From: Glomus cerebriforme
Lineage: Eukaryota; Glomeromycota; Glomeromycetes; Glomerales; Glomeraceae
Assembly: GCA_003550305.1 (NCBI GenBank)
Contig: QKYT01000341.1
Coordinates: 23,652-87,651, forward strand
Reading direction: 5' to 3'
DNA: 64,000 nt
Positions 1 to 11,087 of the stretch are shown here, piece after piece; the stretch's first letter is position 1; every line of letters begins with the position of its first letter. The notes under the pieces were generated by a model. That model worked only from the letters and a program-made list of their open reading frames with translations, did not search any database and was not told the origin of the DNA. Made by a program: the position numbers and the translations under genes.

Positions 1-9
1 GAATGTTAG

Positions 10-225
10 GTCGTGGTTCAAGAAACAATTAAGGCGGTCCAATCAAAAGAACAAATAGTCACTGAATTCAAAAGAGCCGGGTTTCGAAAGCGATCTCGAA
101 ATGAGAATGAGTTCCAAATACCTCCGTGCTTATCAACGCCGAAGAAGGTTAAAGTATGTACAGAAGCATATACCGAGAAATCATATCCACCATCTCCATC
201 CATCATCCTCATGTTCTGGATCTGA
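10..225 (+). CDS. possible 3'-terminal exon of a gene cut by the window edge
   Basis: An open frame follows a TTAG that could be a splice acceptor at positions 6-9 and runs to a TGA at 223-225. The roughly 70-residue translation is basic and contains FRKRSRNENEF and PSPS-type segments. Codon use and higher GC than the DNA downstream suggest real coding sequence, but no domain is recognisable. The 5' part would lie outside the window. It could also be a fortuitous open frame. Confidence 0.3.
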   Translation, partial: VVVQETIKAVQSKEQIVTEFKRAGFRKRSRNENEFQIPPCLSTPKKVKVCTEAYTEKSYPPSPSIILMFWI

Positions 226-1860
226 ACTATCGTTAATATAGGACCATTAGTGTAACAAATCATGCAACCATGGTCGGGTCGTTCAGTAATGTAATTTCTT
301 ATATAAATAGTAATAATCATATATTCATTGGCGTGTAAACAATTGTTCGTTATTTTTTAACTCACTACATATAATGCGCAAGATTTTGAATTTTTCCGAG
401 GTTAATCTCAATATGGGTTCTATGTCTTTTAGTTCCGGTAACGATATTATAAGTCTTAACTTCCGTTACTATAATGCAGAAAATAAAAACCCCCAAGATT
501 TCGAGGCGGATAATAAGCACGTTTGTCTAATAGATCCCAAAACATATCTCGTCAAAAAAGTATCCCTACTTTTCCCGAAGAAATAAAAGTTTTCTCCTAT
601 TTTAATGGGACGCCTGGTTATTCACATCCGAGTTTCCCCTAATTAAGTAGTTAGAATTTCTTATTTGTAAAAGCCAAAAAAACTTTATGAATTCTTATAC
701 AGTATATGAATAAGTAATTTAATTGAAAAATAAAAAAACATAATTAATTGTATTGAAAACTGAAATAATTAATATTCATTTTCATAATTTTTCTAATTTT
801 TATTTGTGGGTAGGGTACTTGGAAGTTTTGATGAACATTTTCTTAAATAAACTAAATAAACTGTAGAACAGTTTTGTCCGTACATGCACAGTAGGTTAGG
901 ACAAAGTATAATATTTTCATAAGCAAACACTTTCTGAAATAATTTTTATTCCTCACATTTTTTTTTATCTCATATTAGATGCATACTATGTATCAAATTA
1001 AAGATGCAATGAGTAAGTTTTATTTCTATCTCAATTTTTTTTATAATTATGTTTTAAAAAATATATATTAAATTCTCTTTATTTCTAGACATTGTAATTT
1101 GTAATAATATGCAATAATATCAGATATTAAATATATTCTTTTAAAAGATCAAGTTAAAAAATTTCAATTACTAATTCCTTTTTCAATGGTGTTGTGATTA
1201 AGATGATCCAATTAAAAATCTTGGAAGGTTCTGAATATGATGACATCAATCAATCAATAATGTATTATGTTAAATAAGGTGCATAACAAAATTTGCTATA
1301 TTACTGTAGTATATTGTTTTATCAGGAATATTTTAATATTTCCAAACAGTTAGATATATTTAGCATGTAGGAATTGAATTTGTAATCTATATAATTGACA
1401 TATAATATTCTAATTATTTTTAAAAAATATTTATTATAACTTGATAATAGTAAATGCATAATCCTCAGTTGTATGAAATGCTTTATATTTTGGGAATTTT
1501 AGTCATAATTTTACAATCTTTTACTAAGAGAAAAACTGCAAAAGACTTTAAAAAATTAGAAAAAAAATAAGCTAATTAAGCTAATTCAAAGCAACCTATA
1601 TAAATTTGATCAAATATTCTTATATTTTGAAATTATATGTGAAAGTATTTTATTAAGTAATAAAATGATTTTTTTCAATTAGGAAAGGCATTTTCTCCTA
1701 CAATGAGTTAGTTAAATTAATTGCATTCAAAAAAGAAGAAATTGATTAGGAGTAAGTATTGTAGTATTTTAATTTAATGTTGGTTTAAAAAAATATTGCA
1801 ATAAAAACTAAAACTTCAAATAAAGCACGTGAGTTTAAGTAGCATCACAATATACAATTA

Positions 1861-2353
1861 GACCTCCATATAATTATCTAATCAGTTTTCTCTAAATTGG
1901 TGATTATATAGAAGTATGCTTATATAAAGATATTAAAACCAGGTAATGGGAACCATTGGATTGTCTGAAGCATTAAATTAAGATATATCACAAAACTCAA
2001 CTAAAAAAAAATTCAAAATATAACACAAATTTATTGTAAAACATATGAAATCACAACAATGTATATTATTGGTCAATCATGTGTGTAAACAGATGGACAT
2101 TGCATTACAATGAGTCTAATCGAAGATGTTCTCAGCTATGCTCCAGACAAATTAAAAATTTCTTAATTTTGGCTGAAATTAGTAAATTATAATTCGAATA
2201 TTTCCATTTTTGGCGATAGCTGTTCAAATAAAAAATTTTGCCAATTTTTGCATGTGTAATATTTATTTTTAAAAAGGAAATTTTAATTACATAATATGGT
2301 AATTCTGGCTGAAATTATTTTATGACTAAAATTACAGTGATTATATAGAGGTT
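1861..2353. mobile_element. non-autonomous TIR element, pogo/Tc1-like (MITE)
   Basis: The left end begins GACCTCCATATAATTATC and the right end, read on the minus strand, begins AACCTCTATATAATCACTG. These are imperfect inverted repeats with about 16 of 21 matches. A TA dinucleotide flanks both ends (1859-1860 and 2354-2355), as in Tc1/mariner/pogo elements. The termini resemble those of the 5.9-kb pogo-like element at 57206-63099. There is no coding sequence. A second similar sequence near 2486-2505 suggests a further partial copy. Confidence 0.5.
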
Positions 2354-3288
2354 TATTTATTAATAAAAATAATATATACATTTAAGATTATAAGATGATA
2401 GTGACTATAATTAATTTGTGATTGTATAGGGATAATTTGATATAATTTAAAACTGTTTTTTAAAATTGAGTACTTATAAAGAATTGTGACTATATAGGAG
2501 GAAGGTTTCTATTGGCAAATGAATATTTTTCAATCCTCAACAAATAAAACATTTGATAATCAATTCCAAACTCTATCCAAGAGATTTATTGATAATGAAA
2601 ACTTTCATGGTGTATGTTACCTAAAAAGAAATACAATTTGATTTTTTTGTTTCCTTCTCACATTATGATAATATATCAAGTATATATATAAGAATTTATT
2701 TAATATATAATCTGTAATTTTTGGTTTACATATCTAGTTTCTTTTTAGATCATCTTGTTATGTGAATAAAATGCATGTTTATTTATAGTAACCTATACTT
2801 TTTTTTCATCTTATTTCATATGCAAAGAAAAAAAATGATTGTAATATGGAATTTTGATGAAATCCCAAATCCTGATATTAAAAAAAAAATACTTCTTGAT
2901 GGTCTTTAAAAACTACCAAATTTCAGTAAATGATAATGATTAAAATTATCAGTTATGATAAATCGTGCAGATTAATATAAAGATGGATTAATCAACCTAT
3001 AAACTAATTAAAATGTTGATATCATGCATGACATTTGAAAATGTTATAACCAAAAATATAGAATAGATTACATAAAGATTACTATTAGTTATAATATTTA
3101 TAGTATAAGAATTAATATTTACAGATATTTTATAGTTTAGTTTATAGTTTAGTTTATTAACACGTGATTAGCATATATAAATGTGGCAAAGTAAAGGTAG
3201 CGGAGTAAATGATCAATAGTTACATCATAGGAATACAATTACATCATAGAAGGGGTAATTTATAGTATTACAAGTAGATTAGTGAAAT

Positions 3289-3380
3289 ATATAGAAATAA
3301 AGAAAGAATAAAAGAAATAAAGAATTGTAGATATATATAGAAATGAAGAAAGAATGAAAGAAATGAAGAATTGTAGATCA
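3289..3380. repeat. two 46-bp tandem units
   Basis: Two head-to-tail copies begin ATATAGAAAT at 3289 and 3335 and both end in GAATTGTAGAT. The three visible differences are all A versus G. Confidence 0.8.
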
Positions 3381-5023
3381 TTAAAAAAATTATAAAAAGG
3401 AGGGCTGATCTTTAATTTTTAGCTTAGCTTTTAAGCTCAAAGAAATAAAAATAATAAAAATTATTAATTATTAAAAGTTATTTTGAATATGCTCATGGTA
3501 CGCCTGAGATTTAATTAATATTGAATATTAAAGTCCAGTGGAGTAAAGTATAGAAAATTATCCCAATTTAATTATTTAATGTAAAGTTATTTAATGTAAA
3601 GAAAACTATCAAAGTTTGAAAGTTAAAATTGAGGTTAAGAAAGAGATTATGAAGGTATAAAATTTAAACCAAACATATAAATGAACTAAATATTAATTTT
3701 AGTCTACAGATGCTGGTGACAATGTTTACATTTTCATATATTATTACAACATGAAATAAAAAAATGCCATATGTGCCAATTTGTGAAATTATATGCTACG
3801 TTCACAAAATAGATTTGCCAAATGAAAGCAACATTAAAAGTCATGTGACAATGATAGATCTATATCATCTGATGCGCAAAATCAATTATTTATTTGAACT
3901 TTAATTTTTTTTTAATATAAGTAACATTAAAATTATAAAATTGGAATATAATTCTCATGACAAAATTGTGAATATCTTGGGTTATACATAAGTTAGATAG
4001 ATGAATTTATATTCATTTGAAAGAGGAAAACAAGACCTATCTAATGAATCCAAAATCAGATGAAAATAATTACTGGTTGGTGAATAAATGCATTTAATGC
4101 ATTAATTTTTAATTTTTTTACTTAATTGTTAATATTTCCACATCTAGTGATCCAATCTTATTGCTTTTTGATTTCTAAGCTGAAGCAAGTTTTATCTTTC
4201 AAATAAATATAAAATTATTCAGTTAGCATATATGTATGCCGAGAAATTAATAATTATATAATTTACATAAAATCCATCATAAAAAATATTTTAAAATTAC
4301 ATTTTTCACCAAAAAAAAAATATTTTCAAGAAGATTTCAGAGTCCTTTTACCTTATTTAAAAAATTTATTTGCTTTTTAAGGACTTTAATTGAATAAATC
4401 TAATAAAACAATAATAAAAAGTTGTATAAAATTAGTTTATTAAACAAAAAAAAGAAAAACTTTTCGAAACTCTTATATCTTTTATTTTACATATATTTTT
4501 ACAAAAAAAAGCAAAGAAAACTAAAGTTAAAATAAATAAAAAGATTTTTTTTCTTATAAATAACAAATATTAATGTATTTTTTTTACTTACTGTTTAAGA
4601 AATAACTGCTATATATGACTACAAACTTTTTTGGTTCACTTAACAAAAAAGTGATTGAAAAGTGATTAAAAAGTAATTGAGAAAGAAGTGCTTACTATCG
4701 TTATTTTTAAATATAGATTAAAAATTTTTTTTTTATTTTCAGATAATTCTAAACTGTTTAAATATATAACACATATTTAATTTAGGTTTGTATAACGTAA
4801 ATCCTATTTTACAGCTAAATTTTTATCAAAATCTTAATTTAGGCCAATTTCACAGATCGGCGAATAAGGGTAAATCTGAATCTAGCATGGAGGTAAGACA
4901 CTTATACATCGCCGGGAATTTTCTTAATTCGGTAATTCCGGCCGAAATTAAGAATTTTCCTTTTTTGGGAGTATCGTGTAACCTAAATTTCGATTTTGAA
5001 GAGAAACAAAATTGCCTTTTTGG

Positions 5024-5250
5024 GAGTATGTCTAAAGCGGAGCAGAATCACGTGATTTTCGTAAAATTTTGGCCGGAATTATGGCATTAAGAAATTATGC
5101 ATATGACAAATAACAGGCGATAAATAGGATTTCACCTATTCGAAAAAATTGTCCCTAGAATACTTAGGAAAAATGGAAATTGAAGGTGTGACGCGAGGGG
5201 TGACAGATATTCATTATGATCACGTGATTCTGCTCCGCTTTAGACATCCC
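5024..5250. mobile_element. MITE with perfect 29-bp TIRs and 9-bp target duplication
   Basis: Bases 5028-5056 and 5219-5247 are perfect inverted repeats of 29 bp, starting ATGTCTAAAGCGGAGCAGAA. The direct repeat CCTTTTTGG flanks the element at 5015-5023 and 5251-5259. TIRs with a 9-bp target site duplication point to a Mutator-like (MULE) origin; this superfamily assignment is inference. The interior is non-coding and resembles the DNA just downstream. Confidence 0.75.
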
Positions 5251-5440
5251 CCTTTTTGGTTAATGTAACGTTACCCAAGTGCCCAAAAGAGAAATTCTGG
5301 CCAGAATTAAAATTTCGTCAAAATTAATGGATGTGACGATTAACATGTGACAAATAGGATTTCATAGAATAAATAGTAAAAATGAAAGTCGGAGGGTGTG
5401 ACACGGGTGACAAATTGGAGGCGATGAATAATGATGTCGC
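5096..5440. repeat. two diverged direct copies of a repeat, one inside the MITE
   Basis: The segment near 5098-5215 (ATGACAAATA, AATAGGATTTCA, GGTGTGACGCG, GGGGTGACA) recurs in diverged form at about 5346-5435 (GTGACAAATAGGATTTCA, GGGTGTGACACGGGTGACA). Repeated TGACA-type phrases are shared. An imperfect palindrome (GGAATTTTCTTAATTCGG and its partner) lies just upstream at about 4917-4960. This is a cluster of related repeats rather than a gene. Confidence 0.5.
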
Positions 5441-5772
5441 ACCCCTGCGAGATATACATTTGCCCTTATAATATAATATTTATTGTAAATTTAAATTATT
5501 TTTATGATATAAGAATTTAAAATAGAATTCGCTGCTTCTTTCGTGATGCTATTATTATTATTCGGAATTCCAGGAAGTCGTCCCCAAGAAAAATGAAGTT
5601 AAAAAAAAATTATCCATTGGATGAAAAAGATTAAACGGATTTACTGCGCCGTAAAACCTGAGCACGAAAATATCCACCAATAAACTCGCGTGGCATGGAA
5701 CCTGTCAGGTGCGATAAAAAACAGAATCTGATTTTTAAAAATTTATCATCATAATCTAATATTTTAATTTCA

Positions 5773-5888
5773 GTTACGGCCATACACAGTGAAAAGCACC
5801 GGAACCCGTCCGATCTCCAAAGTTAAGCCACTGATGGCCCAGTCAGTACTACGGTTGGGGACAACGTGGGAATACTGGGTGCTGTAAC
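5773..5888 (+). rRNA. 5S ribosomal RNA
   Basis: This 116-nt gene has the eukaryotic 5S layout. GTTACGGCC at the 5' end pairs with GGTGCTGTAAC at the 3' end. It contains CCCGTCCGATCTCC, AGTTAAGCC (box A region), and GTACTACGGTTGGGGACAACGTGG (box C region, internal pol III promoter). It is a single dispersed copy with no other rRNA genes nearby, as in many fungi with scattered 5S genes. The exact 3' end is defined by the helix and the T run that follows. Confidence 0.95.
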
Positions 5889-5899
5889 TTTTTTTTTTT
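5889..5899 (+). terminator. RNA polymerase III terminator of the 5S gene
   Basis: Eleven consecutive T residues directly follow the 3' end of the 5S rRNA, as expected for pol III termination. Confidence 0.85.
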
Positions 5900-6108
5900 A
5901 TTTGAAAGTAAAATTATTTTACCATTTTTCCTTAAATCTTCTATTAGGCAAGAAAACTAAAAAATTATAAACTTGTTACGATATATAGCTTAATTAGGCA
6001 CGTCATAGTTTCGTAATTAAGGATGTTTTGGTTCAGTTATTTTATAAATTAAACTTTAAATCCTAACTGTATTAGGTAATCAATACAAAACTCAAAAGAC
6101 ATTTTTAG

Positions 6109-6286
6109 GGGGCGCCTATAGCGGGGGTAAATGTCGCCCCCCGTGAAATATTCACGGGGGGGGGCATTTAGTTGAAGGGTTCTTACGAGCTTCGCGAGAA
6201 AGAACCCTTCCGCGTCACAGAGGGGCGTGCTACGTGATTTGTCNGCAAATCACGTGCCCGCCACGCCCCCGCTATAGACGTCCCCC
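6109..6286. mobile_element. GC-rich multi-hairpin MITE, copy 1
   Basis: This is the same element as 7355-7532, lying within the duplicated segment. It is flanked by ATTTTTAG at 6101-6108 and 6287-6294. The G run of the first internal hairpin differs at two bases from the second copy, which breaks the perfect palindrome here and suggests lower sequence quality. Confidence 0.75.
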
Positions 6287-6452
6287 ATTTTTAGCAATAG
6301 ACTCACTTATTAAACTAGACATTATTAATCAAATAAATGATTTTGTAAATCCTGATTTTGTCGAATATCTGGATATATATAAATTTCTTAATTGAATTTT
6401 TCAGTTTTATTTAATATCTTTTTTGTTTAAAATATATACCACATTATTCATT

Positions 6453-7171
6453 ATGACATCTGAGTAAGTTGTCAAAGGTTTTCTCTCTTATAAATTATTC
6501 TGATTTTTATATCGTTAATTATGTTATCATAATACAGGTTTTTATCTTCAAAAGTAAGAGCGGTAGTTTTAGAAAAATATGGTAACCCGAAGGATGTTCT
6601 TAGGTAAAACTATTTATTATTTCAATTCCTTTCCTAATTTATAATTTATGTTAATTTTTTTTAATGAATTTCAGAGTTCATACGTATGAATTACCACCTA
6701 TAACTCCCACAACGTTGCATATACGTTTTCTTGCTTCACCTATCAATCCAGCTGACGTTAATCAAATTGAAGGTGTTTACCCAGTGAAACCTACATTCAC
6801 CAAAGAATTAGGTATTTTGCCTGATGGAGAACATAAAGAATTAGCAGTTGCAGGAAATGAAGGTTTAGCAGAAGTAATCGCTGTTGGAGATCAAATTAAA
6901 GATTTTAAAGTTGGTGATTGGGTTGTAATAGGAAGATCTGGATTTGGTACGTATCCTTAGACTTTATCTATAATATGTATTAAATAATAAATAACGAAAA
7001 ATTGAACATAATATTAAAATATAGGTACTTGGCGTACACATGCTGTAGCGACTCCAAATGATGTGATACGTATTAATCACGAGGGAATTGGATTAATTCA
7101 AGCTGCAACTTTAACAGTAAATCCTTGTACTGCATATCGCATGTTAAAGGATTTCGTTACATTAAATGAAG
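6453..7171 (+). pseudogene. duplicated 5' part of the MECR gene (exons 1-4)
   Basis: Exons 1-4 of the MECR gene are repeated at a 1,246-bp offset: 6453-6463, 6538-6603, 6675-6946 and 7025-7171. The copy stops at the N at 7240, before exon 5. It has the same start codon and splice sites but lacks most of the nucleotide-binding half, so it cannot make the enzyme. An assembly artefact is more likely than a biological partial duplication. Confidence 0.8.
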
Positions 7172-7240
7172 GTAATTTCATGATTAAATTTTGATTATTT
7201 TTATTTATGAACTTTGATATGATTATTAAAAAAAAAAAAN

Positions 7241-8486
7241 TAGGCACGTCATAGTTTCGTAATTAAGGATGTTTTGGTTCAGTTATTTTATAAATTAAAC
7301 TTTAAATCCTAACTGTATTAGGTAATCAATACAAAACTCAAAAGACATTTTTAGGGGGCGCCTATAGCGGGGGTAAATGTCGCCCCCCGTGAAATATTCA
7401 CGGGGGGTGACATTTAGTTGAAGGGTTCTTACGAGCTTCGCGAGAAAGAACCCTTCCGCGTCACAGAGGGGCGTGCTACGTGATTTGTCAGCAAATCACG
7501 TGCCCGCCACGCCCCCGCTATAGACGTCCCCCATTTTTAGCAATAGACTCACTTATTAAACTAGACATTATTAATCAAATAAATGATTTTGTAAATCCTG
7601 ATTTTGTCGAATATCTGGATATATATAAATTTCTTAATTGAATTTTTCAGTTTTATTTAATATCTTTTTTGTTTAAAATATATACCACATTATTCATTAT
7701 GACATCTGAGTAAGTTGTCAAAGGTTTTCTCTCTTATAAATTATTCTGATTTTTATATCGTTAATTATGTTATCATAATACAGGTTTTTATCTTCAAAAG
7801 TAAGAGCGGTAGTTTTAGAAAAATATGGTAACCCGAAGGATGTTCTTAGGTAAAACTATTTATTATTTCAATTCCTTTCCTAATTTATAATTTATGTTAA
7901 TTTTTTTTAATGAATTTCAGAGTTCATACGTATGAATTACCACCTATAACTCCCACAACGTTGCATATACGTTTTCTTGCTTCACCTATCAATCCAGCTG
8001 ACGTTAATCAAATTGAAGGTGTTTACCCAGTGAAACCTACATTCACCAAAGAATTAGGTATTTTGCCTGATGGAGAACATAAAGAATTAGCAGTTGCAGG
8101 AAATGAAGGTTTAGCAGAAGTAATCGCTGTTGGAGATCAAATTAAAGATTTTAAAGTTGGTGATTGGGTTGTAATAGGAAGATCTGGATTTGGTACGTAT
8201 CCTTAGACTTTATCTATAATATGTATTAAATAATAAATAACGAAAAATTGAACATAATATTAAAATATAGGTACTTGGCGTACACATGCTGTAGCGACTC
8301 CAAATGATGTGATACGTATTAATCACGAGGGAATTGGATTAATTCAAGCTGCAACTTTAACAGTAAATCCTTGTACTGCATATCGCATGTTAAAGGATTT
8401 CGTTACATTAAATGAAGGTAATTTCATGATTAAATTTTGATTATTTTTATTTATGAACTTTGATATGATTATTAAAAAAAAAAAAA
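7241..8486. repeat. copy 2 of the 1,246-bp tandem duplication
   Basis: This copy is continuous with the rest of the MECR gene. It has no undetermined bases and retains perfect internal MITE hairpins, so it is probably the true sequence. Confidence 0.85.
7355..7532. mobile_element. 178-bp GC-rich multi-hairpin MITE upstream of MECR
   Basis: The element is flanked by an 8-bp direct repeat, ATTTTTAG (7347-7354 and 7533-7540). Its ends are inverted repeats sharing CTATAGCGGGGG. Inside are three separate palindromes. One at 7375-7415 pairs AAATGTC plus a C run with a G run plus GACATTT. One at 7420-7456 pairs GAAGGGTTCTT with AAGAACCCTTC. One at 7478-7501 pairs ACGTGATTTG with CAAATCACGT. The 8-bp duplication suggests a hAT-type origin (inference). 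It ends about 166 bp before the MECR start codon. Confidence 0.75.
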
Positions 8487-9306
8487 TTGTATCTTAAATT
8501 AGGTGATTTTGTGATCCAATGTGGATCCAATAGTGGTGTAGGTCAAGCCGTAATTCAAATTGCTAAAGCATGGAATATAAATACAATCAACATTGTTCGA
8601 AACCGGTAATAAATGAATGTTTATGTATATCTTTTAGATCAGAAAATTATGTTAAAATGGAAAATTAAGTTTTTTTCATCAATTTTTTAATAGTCCCGAT
8701 ATTGAGGATTTGAAAGCACGTCTAAAATCACTTGGTGCAACATATATAATTACTTATGAGGAGTTAAAAAGTAATGAAGCTAAGGATTTGATAAAAGAAT
8801 GGACAGGTGGTAATGATATCAAATTAGGACTTAATTGTATTGGTGGAGATGTGGCACGAGAGATGTCGAAATATCTTGGGTAAATAAATCAATATACAGT
8901 ATATACATATATATTTTTTTTATTTTATTCTTTTTATTAATTTTCTTTTTTTTTTTTTTTGCTTTTTTATTTTAGTCATTCTGGACATCATGTAACATAT
9001 GGAGCTATGTCAAAACAACCATTTTCGATTCCGGCATCAATTTTAATATTTAAAAACATTAAATTTTCAGGATATTGGATGACAGAATGGAATCAAACTC
9101 ATTCAAAAGAAGAAAGAGCTGAAATGTTGAATGAAGTTATTAAATTGATAAAACAAGGAAAATTAGGTGATGTTGCTTATGAAGAAGTTCTTTGGGGAAG
9201 TCAAACCGAAAATGATGAATCCTTAAAAGATAAGTTTTTAAATGCTTTTGATAAAGCCGGTGCTGGATTTCATGGGAAGAAACAAATATTAAGAATGCAA
9301 TCTTGA
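7699..9306 (+). CDS. MECR/ETR1: mitochondrial trans-2-enoyl-CoA/ACP reductase
   Basis: Seven exons are inferred: 7699-7709, 7784-7849, 7921-8192, 8271-8417, 8503-8605, 8694-8879 and 8976-9306. They give a 371-residue product, normal for the family. MECR/Etr1 performs the last, NADPH-dependent reduction in mitochondrial type II fatty acid synthesis, which supplies lipoate. Visible marks are the family segment [17 protein letters not shown], whose Tyr (about residue 61) matches the catalytic tyrosine of Etr1, the zinc-free MDR core ([14 protein letters not shown]), and the nucleotide-binding turn [17 protein letters not shown]. The first exon is only 11 nt, and the N-terminus is short for a mitochondrial presequence. 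A MITE lies immediately upstream. Confidence 0.92.
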
Positions 9307-11087
9307 AAATTATTTTTAAATATAAGAATGTAATTTATTTGATTTCAAAATAATTAATGTATATACATAAATAAATAAATATAAATTTGAAATATACTGT
9401 AACTTGATCTTGGAATTTCCATAATCAGATAGAACAACTATTTAAATTGAATTTTTTGATATTAAATTGTAGTTAATTAAATAAAAACAATAAGTAAACA
9501 ATTGTTTTATAAATTATTATTTTATAAATCAAAATGATCTATTTAATATGATTTCATATTTATGAAAGATCCTTTCAACACATCAATTTTTGCAACACTG
9601 ACGTGTTATATTAATAAATTGGTTCTTTTGGATCACTATCAAGAACCTCACAATCAATAAAAGTTACGGTACGAGATTTATCTTCAAATTTTTCAACTAA
9701 AATGAGTGTATCGTTCCGACACGATGAAAATCCATCTTTTCTCTCACATACTGCTTGCATTTAAAACATGGTTCTATGACGCTCAATACTTGATGATGGT
9801 AACTATCATATTACTAATTTTTTCAGCTTTAAAATTACATTTTTCTCAGCAGATAATCATGGTTCAATTACGTGAATGTAGCTTCTCTGGCATACAGTAG
9901 TACTGGCGTAGTATTACGTCACTAATATCATGCTTTTATCCGCAGTATACAGTATTTAAAAATTACAAAAATGAAATTTTCGAGTGTAATGAAGAAAAGC
10001 ACTTTACTATCAATATGTAATTATTTGTAACATGGCTACTAATATTTTAAAAAATATTATATTATTATATTTTACACATGTACTGTACAAGAAATTCCAT
10101 TTAAAGCATAAAGGATAAAATACCAATCTGTAGCTGGTAATATAAAAAGACGATGGTTAAGTGATATTCCTATTTAACAGAAAAACTTTAAATGTCAATT
10201 TTTGGTTATCTGACGATTTTTTTTTTTTCATTAAATTCCATTTAGGATAAAGAATCTTTTTTTTTTTAAAAAAAAAAAAATTTTTGTGCCATTAAACCTA
10301 TAAAATATTATAGTAAATTTTTTTGGTGCAGGATATCTTACATTCTTACCCATCCTTAATAGTAGTTAATGATTATTGGAGAAGATTTTATTTTAAAAAA
10401 ATCTGCATTATCCTTTTACATTACGCGCAACAAATCTTTCACCCACGTGATTATAATAATAGTATCTGAGGAAACAGATTTTCACTTTCACGTGTCACCG
10501 GCAATTAGCTACTAGCTATTAATTAGTTTTCTTAGAATCTCGTGGATTATATTTAATAAAAATTCTGACTGGTTTAAATGCTTTGCCTACATATTAATTA
10601 AATTATAATTTGAACAACTTTTGACTTCATATGGAAATTTTTAGTTAGAAGTGAACAATTTTTGAAATAAAGCTATTATAATATTAATTTTGGTTAGATC
10701 TACTTAAAATGCTTTTCATAATTACTCCGAAATCTAAGTTAAAATTGTTCTGGCGTTAATCTATTATCAAAATCGACTAATATTAATAATCAATATGGGA
10801 AAATTTTTAGTACCGAAATCTGCGAAAAATACGCATCATTAATAATGAATTTTTTTGTAATCAAATTCCGGTTTCCCGATGTTTATCTTTCCTTTAACAT
10901 ACTTAGTAAAGTAATTTAAACAAATTACGAAATTCATGAATTTATGGGAAAATCTCTTGAACCATGTGATATTGAAATGAAAAACGAAGGAATATCTGAT
11001 GAGCCGAAATAATTTATTATATATATGTGTTAAAATTCCATGTTCAAAAAAAAATAAGAAAAAAAAAATTTTTTCCTCTTTAATAAA
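9307..11087. other. intergenic span with one small possible reading frame
   Basis: This is AT-rich DNA between MECR and the YTP1-like gene. Apart from the short minus-strand frame at 9611-9760 I see no gene, RNA or bounded repeat. Confidence 0.5.
9611..9760 (-). CDS. small hypothetical protein or terminal exon
   Basis: A minus-strand frame of 49 codons runs from an ATG at 9760 to a TAA at 9611-9613. The translation ends in a mixed, acidic segment (TVTFIDCEVLDSDPKEPIY) that looks more protein-like than the surrounding AT-rich frames. A second minus-strand frame overlapping its start is also open and contains a CxxC (CFKCK), so the true structure may be a spliced or decayed gene. No family is recognised. 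Confidence 0.25.
   Translation of the reverse strand: MQAVCERKDGFSSCRNDTLILVEKFEDKSRTVTFIDCEVLDSDPKEPIY

Larger units (their letters stand above)
587..4787. other. gene-free, very AT-rich span
   Basis: No coding frame with recognisable protein features was found on either strand. The span contains a TA-flanked TIR element (1861-2353), a 46-bp tandem duplication (3289-3380), and LTR-like sequence around 3170-3570 that I could not bound. The rest is simple A/T-rich sequence. Confidence 0.6.
5995..7240. repeat. copy 1 of a 1,246-bp tandem duplication (probable assembly artefact)
   Basis: This segment is almost identical to 7241-8486 with a constant offset of 1,246 bp. It ends in an undetermined base (N at 7240) and contains another N at 6244. 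The only visible differences are those Ns and two substitutions in the G run near 6161-6163. Near-perfect identity through introns, intergenic DNA and a MITE, together with an N at the junction, suggests two unmerged contig ends rather than a real duplication. Confidence 0.85.

Noticed and set aside
374..586. 70-codon plus-strand open frame
   Set aside because: No recognisable motif and no supporting splice or upstream context; could be a gene fragment but not enough to call.
3170..3570. possible solo LTR
   Set aside because: Composition and phrases look LTR-like, but I could not find matching TG...CA ends with a target duplication.
4788..5090. 100-codon open frame
   Set aside because: It runs through palindromes and into the MULE-type MITE, so it is a by-product of repeat sequence.
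9706..9900. 64-codon plus-strand open frame
   Set aside because: Low complexity and opposite to the better minus-strand frame at 9611-9760; no start context.
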